A program made the position numbers and the translations under genes. This document shows, piece by piece, positions 12,278-15,542 of a DNA stretch of 15,542 nt; the first letter of the stretch is position 1, and each line of letters opens with the position of its first letter. Source of the stretch: an uncultured Phycisphaerales bacterium (lineage in GTDB: Bacteria; Planctomycetota; Phycisphaerae; Sedimentisphaerales; Anaerobacaceae); NCBI GenBank assembly GCA_937868145.1, contig CALMMH010000379.1, forward strand, positions 1 to 15,542, in the 5' to 3' direction. The notes beneath the pieces are model-generated. The model worked only from the letters and a program-made list of their open reading frames with translations. It was not told the DNA's origin and searched no databases.

Positions 12278-15265
12278 TCACTCATCCGCCCACGCTGCCG
12301 ACTCGCAGACTTCCGCCGGAACCTCGGGCTCCGACGCAACGGCCTGCCGATTCCGCGGGAAGGTAAACAAGAACGTGCTGCCCTGGCCCACCTGGGACTC
12401 GACCCACACGCGCCCGCCGTACTGTTCCACGATCTTTTTGACCAACGCCAGACCGATGCCCGTGCTTTCGTACTCATCCCGCGGCGCCAGCGTCTGGAAG
12501 AGCAGGAAGATCCGTTCGAAGTACTTCGGTTCGATTCCCGGCCCGTTGTCCGAAACGCTGAACTGCCAGAAATCGCCGTCTTCCACGCATCGGACGCGGA
12601 TCTCGCCGGCCGGCTTGTCCATATACTTCACCGCGTTGCTCAGCAGGTTCTGGAACACCTGGGAGATGCGGACCTTCTCGCATTCGATCACAGGCAGTCC
12701 GGGTTCCACCAGGATGCGGACGTGCTCGGGCGGAGCGATGCCGTCGATGAGAACGGGCAGCAACTGGCTGAGGTCCACCTTGTCCTTCTCCTGCAGGATG
12801 CGTCCCACGCGCGAGTACTGCAGGATGCCGTCGATCAGGTTGTGCATCCTGCCGACGCGGCTCTGGAGCAGATCGAACTGCTCTTTCGCGTCATCGCCGA
12901 GTTTGTCCGCGTAGTCGGTGCACAGCCATTCCGTGATGAGCTTGATCCCTCGCAGCGGGGCCTTCAGATCGTGCGAGACCACGTAGGCGAAGTGGGTCAG
13001 TTCCTCGTTGATCTGGGCCACTTTCCGCAGCAGCGCCGCCTGCTTCTGTTCGGCCGTGTGCTTTTCCGTGATGTCGCGGAAGGTCCAGACCCGGCCGACC
13101 ACCTCCCCGCGCATTCGCTGGGGCCTCGAATAGTACTCCACGACTCGGCCGTCTTTGAATTCGATGATGTCATGGCTTTCCCGCTCGCGATGCGCGTACA
13201 GTTGCCGGACCTGCCCGATGAATGCGTCCGGGTCTCGCAACAGGGGCAACGCGCAGACGAGGCACGCTTCATCATCGTGCGAGTCGAGAACGTCGCCCGG
13301 CAGCCGCCACAGATCCTGAAACTGCCTGTTGAATTCTTTGACCTTGCCGAAACCATCCACGACCAGAAGACCGTCCGCCATGGATTCCATCGCGGCTTCG
13401 AGCAGCGAGAACGACTCCATCCGCTCCTCTTCCGTATGTTTTCGCTCGGTGATGTCGGTGGCCACCACCAACAGTTGGCGGCACACGCCGTCGTCGTCGA
13501 TCAGCGGGACTTTGCTGGTGGTGAACCAGCGGGTTGTTCCATCGGAATAGGTTATCAGTTCCTCGGGAATATGCATCGTCTTGCCGGTAGTGAACACCTC
13601 CCGATCCGTCCGCTTTCGGTAGTCGGTCTGTTCCGGACTCACCGATACATCGCCATCCCGTTTTCCCTCCAACCCTTGCACCGTGGAGCCGCAGGCTTTC
13701 GCAAGAGTCTCATTGGCAATCACAAACCGGCCTTCCCGGGATTTCACGCACACGAAACCCGGGAAGGAATCGATCACCGATCGCAGGAGACGGCGTTCCT
13801 TCTCGATGGCCATTTCCGCGTTGCGCCGCCGCCGGGCGTCAGCCCAGATCAGAACAGTGATCCCGCCCAGAAAGAGCATACACAAGACCAGGGCGCCCAA
13901 CATGTGGCGCCAGACTTGTGCGCCGGCCCGCGCATAGGCCTCGCTCACCGGCACGGCGGCCAGATCCAGGGTGACATCACCCACGGAACGACCGAATCCT
14001 GCGACCGGGCCGTACCGTTCGACCAGGGACGCAGGCGCATCCTCCGGCTGTCCGTGGCACCGAAGACATCCGGCCTCGAATCGGCGAGGCACGGCCCAGA
14101 CGAAGTGCTTCCCGCCGTCCTCAAAGAACTCCATCACACCGGACCAGGAGTCCGCTTCAGGATGCTGCCGGAAATACTGAATGAGCGACTCCTCGACGGG
14201 GGTCGCCCGGTTGATTGGGTTTCGGGGATTGGTCGAAGGAAACCGCAAGGTTATGTCGGGCAAGGCTTCTCGAACGCGGTCGAAAACACTCCTGGAGACA
14301 AAGGAGGTGGACATGGCTTCCGGAATGAACTCCCCCTGCGCGACCCGCTCTTCCATTTCGGGACGGATATGTTTGTCCACATAGTCCCGCAAGGCCCTGT
14401 CAGCCTCGACCGTCAACTGCGTCTGCTGGTCGGCCGTGGCGTTGATGTGTTCCCGCGTCCAACGCCACGTCTCGACGAGCACCACCAGGAGAAACACCAC
14501 GGCCAGCAAGCCCATTCCAACCAGAAGTCCCACATGCCGACGTCCGCCGCCGAGGGAAAATGCCGCGTAGTCATACCCATTGCGCGCCGACTGCAATTCG
14601 GGGTCCGCGGCGATCTGTTTTCGACGTCGTTCCCGATAAGACCAGATCACCGCGGCCCCCAGGAGCAGGACCCCCACGACCAGCGATCCCACCAGAGGTT
14701 GATGCTGGGCCGCATCGACGATGGCGTTCCAGTCGTCGGCGAGCGTGTCGATCCCGACGACCATCAAGACCTTGCCGGTATCCGGATCACACACGGGCGC
14801 CAGCGCGCACACGAACGTGCCGTACTCGTCCGTCATCGGCCCGAACACGGCGGCCGCGGCGGTGGCAAACACCTGGAAGTCATCCTCGGACGGCTCGTCG
14901 TACTCTGTGCCGACCGGACTGGCCATGGGGTCGTCTTCCGCGTAGTCCTCCGGTCCGAAGAACATCTTTCCCTCGCGAAGGACCATCGTATAGATGCCCC
15001 GGTGCTCGCAATACACACCCAAAGCGGTCAACTGGCCGCGAATGAAATCGAAGGCCTGCGTCCCTTTGTCGGCCGGGGTAAAGGAGAGTTCCTTGACCAT
15101 CTCGATGTTCAGCGTGCCTGCGATATGAACCGCGTATCGCAGCAGACGGCCCCGCATCTGGGCGTCCACGCTGCGCGAACGCCATTCGCCCACGCACCAG
15201 CCCGCCCCCAGAAGAGCCGCGGCCAGCAAGAGCAGGCACAAAGTCTTACCCATACGATGGTTCAT
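12278..15265 (-). CDS. Membrane histidine kinase with two periplasmic sensors, one haem-type
   Basis: A 995-residue kinase. TM1 (about 7-24) opens a first periplasmic region (25-190) that resembles a Cache/PDC sensor (GIYTMVLREGK, EYGTFVCALAPV). TM2 (191-209) and a short cytoplasmic loop (210-243) lead to TM3 (244-266) and a second periplasmic domain (267-450) of the Tll0287-like (DUF3365) type, with a c-type haem motif C400-L-R-C403-H404 (AGCLRCHGQPEDA). TM4 (454-474) is followed by two PAS domains (about 491-608 and 613-735), phosphoacceptor H765 (SHDLKAPLRG) and an ATPase domain (N877, SDNGPGI 905-911, STGIGLAL 934-941). The start at 15265 has AGAAGGA 7 nt upstream and lies 13 nt after the preceding kinase's stop; 15310 in frame would overlap it, and 15253 is another option. 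It probably senses redox state or a gas via haem, plus a small molecule. Confidence 0.93.
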   Translation of the reverse strand: MNHRMGKTLCLLLLAAALLGAGWCVGEWRSRSVDAQMRGRLLRYAVHIAGTLNIEMVKELSFTPADKGTQAFDFIRGQLTALGVYCEHRGIYTMVLREGKMFFGPEDYAEDDPMASPVGTEYDEPSEDDFQVFATAAAAVFGPMTDEYGTFVCALAPVCDPDTGKVLMVVGIDTLADDWNAIVDAAQHQPLVGSLVVGVLLLGAAVIWSYRERRRKQIAADPELQSARNGYDYAAFSLGGGRRHVGLLVGMGLLAVVFLLVVLVETWRWTREHINATADQQTQLTVEADRALRDYVDKHIRPEMEERVAQGEFIPEAMSTSFVSRSVFDRVREALPDITLRFPSTNPRNPINRATPVEESLIQYFRQHPEADSWSGVMEFFEDGGKHFVWAVPRRFEAGCLRCHGQPEDAPASLVERYGPVAGFGRSVGDVTLDLAAVPVSEAYARAGAQVWRHMLGALVLCMLFLGGITVLIWADARRRRNAEMAIEKERRLLRSVIDSFPGFVCVKSREGRFVIANETLAKACGSTVQGLEGKRDGDVSVSPEQTDYRKRTDREVFTTGKTMHIPEELITYSDGTTRWFTTSKVPLIDDDGVCRQLLVVATDITERKHTEEERMESFSLLEAAMESMADGLLVVDGFGKVKEFNRQFQDLWRLPGDVLDSHDDEACLVCALPLLRDPDAFIGQVRQLYAHRERESHDIIEFKDGRVVEYYSRPQRMRGEVVGRVWTFRDITEKHTAEQKQAALLRKVAQINEELTHFAYVVSHDLKAPLRGIKLITEWLCTDYADKLGDDAKEQFDLLQSRVGRMHNLIDGILQYSRVGRILQEKDKVDLSQLLPVLIDGIAPPEHVRILVEPGLPVIECEKVRISQVFQNLLSNAVKYMDKPAGEIRVRCVEDGDFWQFSVSDNGPGIEPKYFERIFLLFQTLAPRDEYESTGIGLALVKKIVEQYGGRVWVESQVGQGSTFLFTFPRNRQAVASEPEVPAEVCESAAWADE

Positions 15266-15278
15266 AACGACATCCTTC

Positions 15279-15542
15279 TCAGATGACGACCTCGTGAGTT
15301 TCCGAGACATTGGTCATCGATGCTGAGTTCAATCCCTCCAGAGCCGGCAAGGGCTGCCGCCGGGGCACCATGAAAAAGAACGTGCTTCCCTTGCCCACAT
15401 CGGATTCGACCCAAATCCACCCGCCGTACATCTCGACGATCTTCTTGACCACAGCCAGGCCGACCCCGGTGCTCTCGAACTCGTCGCGAGGCGAGAGCGT
15501 CTGGACGAGGCGGAAAATGCGGTCGAAGTATTTCGCCTCGAT
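15279..15542 (-). CDS. Histidine kinase, C-terminal fragment (gene continues beyond window)
   Basis: The last 87 residues of a third histidine kinase are visible, ending in TGA at 15279. They cover the second half of an ATPase domain: IEAKYFDRIFRLVQTLSPRD, then ESTGVGLAVVKKIVEMYGG and VGKGSTFFFMVPR, followed by an approximately 25-residue tail. The segment is very similar to the same part of the next kinase downstream (residues 911-973), which suggests a tandem duplication of the catalytic core. The sensory part lies outside the window. It is the first visible gene of the four-gene signalling operon, with 13 nt to the next start. Confidence 0.9.
   Translation of the reverse strand: MEAKYFDRIFRLVQTLSPRDEFESTGVGLAVVKKIVEMYGGWIWVESDVGKGSTFFFMVPRRQPLPALEGLNSASMTNVSETHEVVI

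Noticed and set aside
12722..15286. 854-residue plus-strand open frame opposite the membrane kinase
   Set aside because: It mirrors the kinase frame, its composition (rich in His, Arg, Gly, Asp) is typical of an antisense shadow, and there is no domain or plausible start signal.

Overview
The window looks like part of a high-GC bacterial chromosome, most likely from a planctomycete or a relative. This is inferred from the mix of genes: a Tat-exported formylglycine sulfatase, a large secreted lyase-like protein next to a PocR/AraC regulator, multi-PAS histidine kinases including one with a periplasmic CxxCH haem-type sensor, and intergenic gaps filled with short-word palindromes. No rRNA, tRNA, CRISPR array or transposase gene was seen.

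Region 1 (1-6139, minus strand) is a leucine biosynthesis operon read right to left: promoter, a 25-codon leader ORF rich in Leu and Ile codons, leuA, leuC, leuD, then a sulfatase gene, then leuB (cut by the left edge). The leader ORF, its hairpin and a second folded element upstream of leuA suggest translation-coupled control by leucine supply. The sulfatase is the odd member: it sits 19 nt after leuD and 73 nt before leuB, in the operon's direction.

Region 2 (about 6140-6472) is non-coding or decayed. It holds a perfect 15-bp inverted repeat and the 5' end of a broken iron-sulfur gene (FrhB-like).

Region 3 (6473-9799) is a divergent pair: a secreted 623-residue protein of unknown activity, probably a polysaccharide-lyase-like alpha-barrel protein, and a PocR-domain AraC-family regulator that probably controls it. 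With the sulfatase, this hints at use of sulfated or uronate-containing polysaccharides.

Region 4 (9894-15542, minus strand) is a signalling operon: the 3' end of one histidine kinase, a 995-residue membrane kinase with two periplasmic sensor modules, a soluble three-PAS kinase, and a stand-alone Rcp1-like receiver at the end, packed with gaps of 13-22 nt or overlaps. Related catalytic domains and a single receiver suggest that several inputs converge on one output. A 32-bp stem hairpin fills the gap between the convergent regions 3 and 4.
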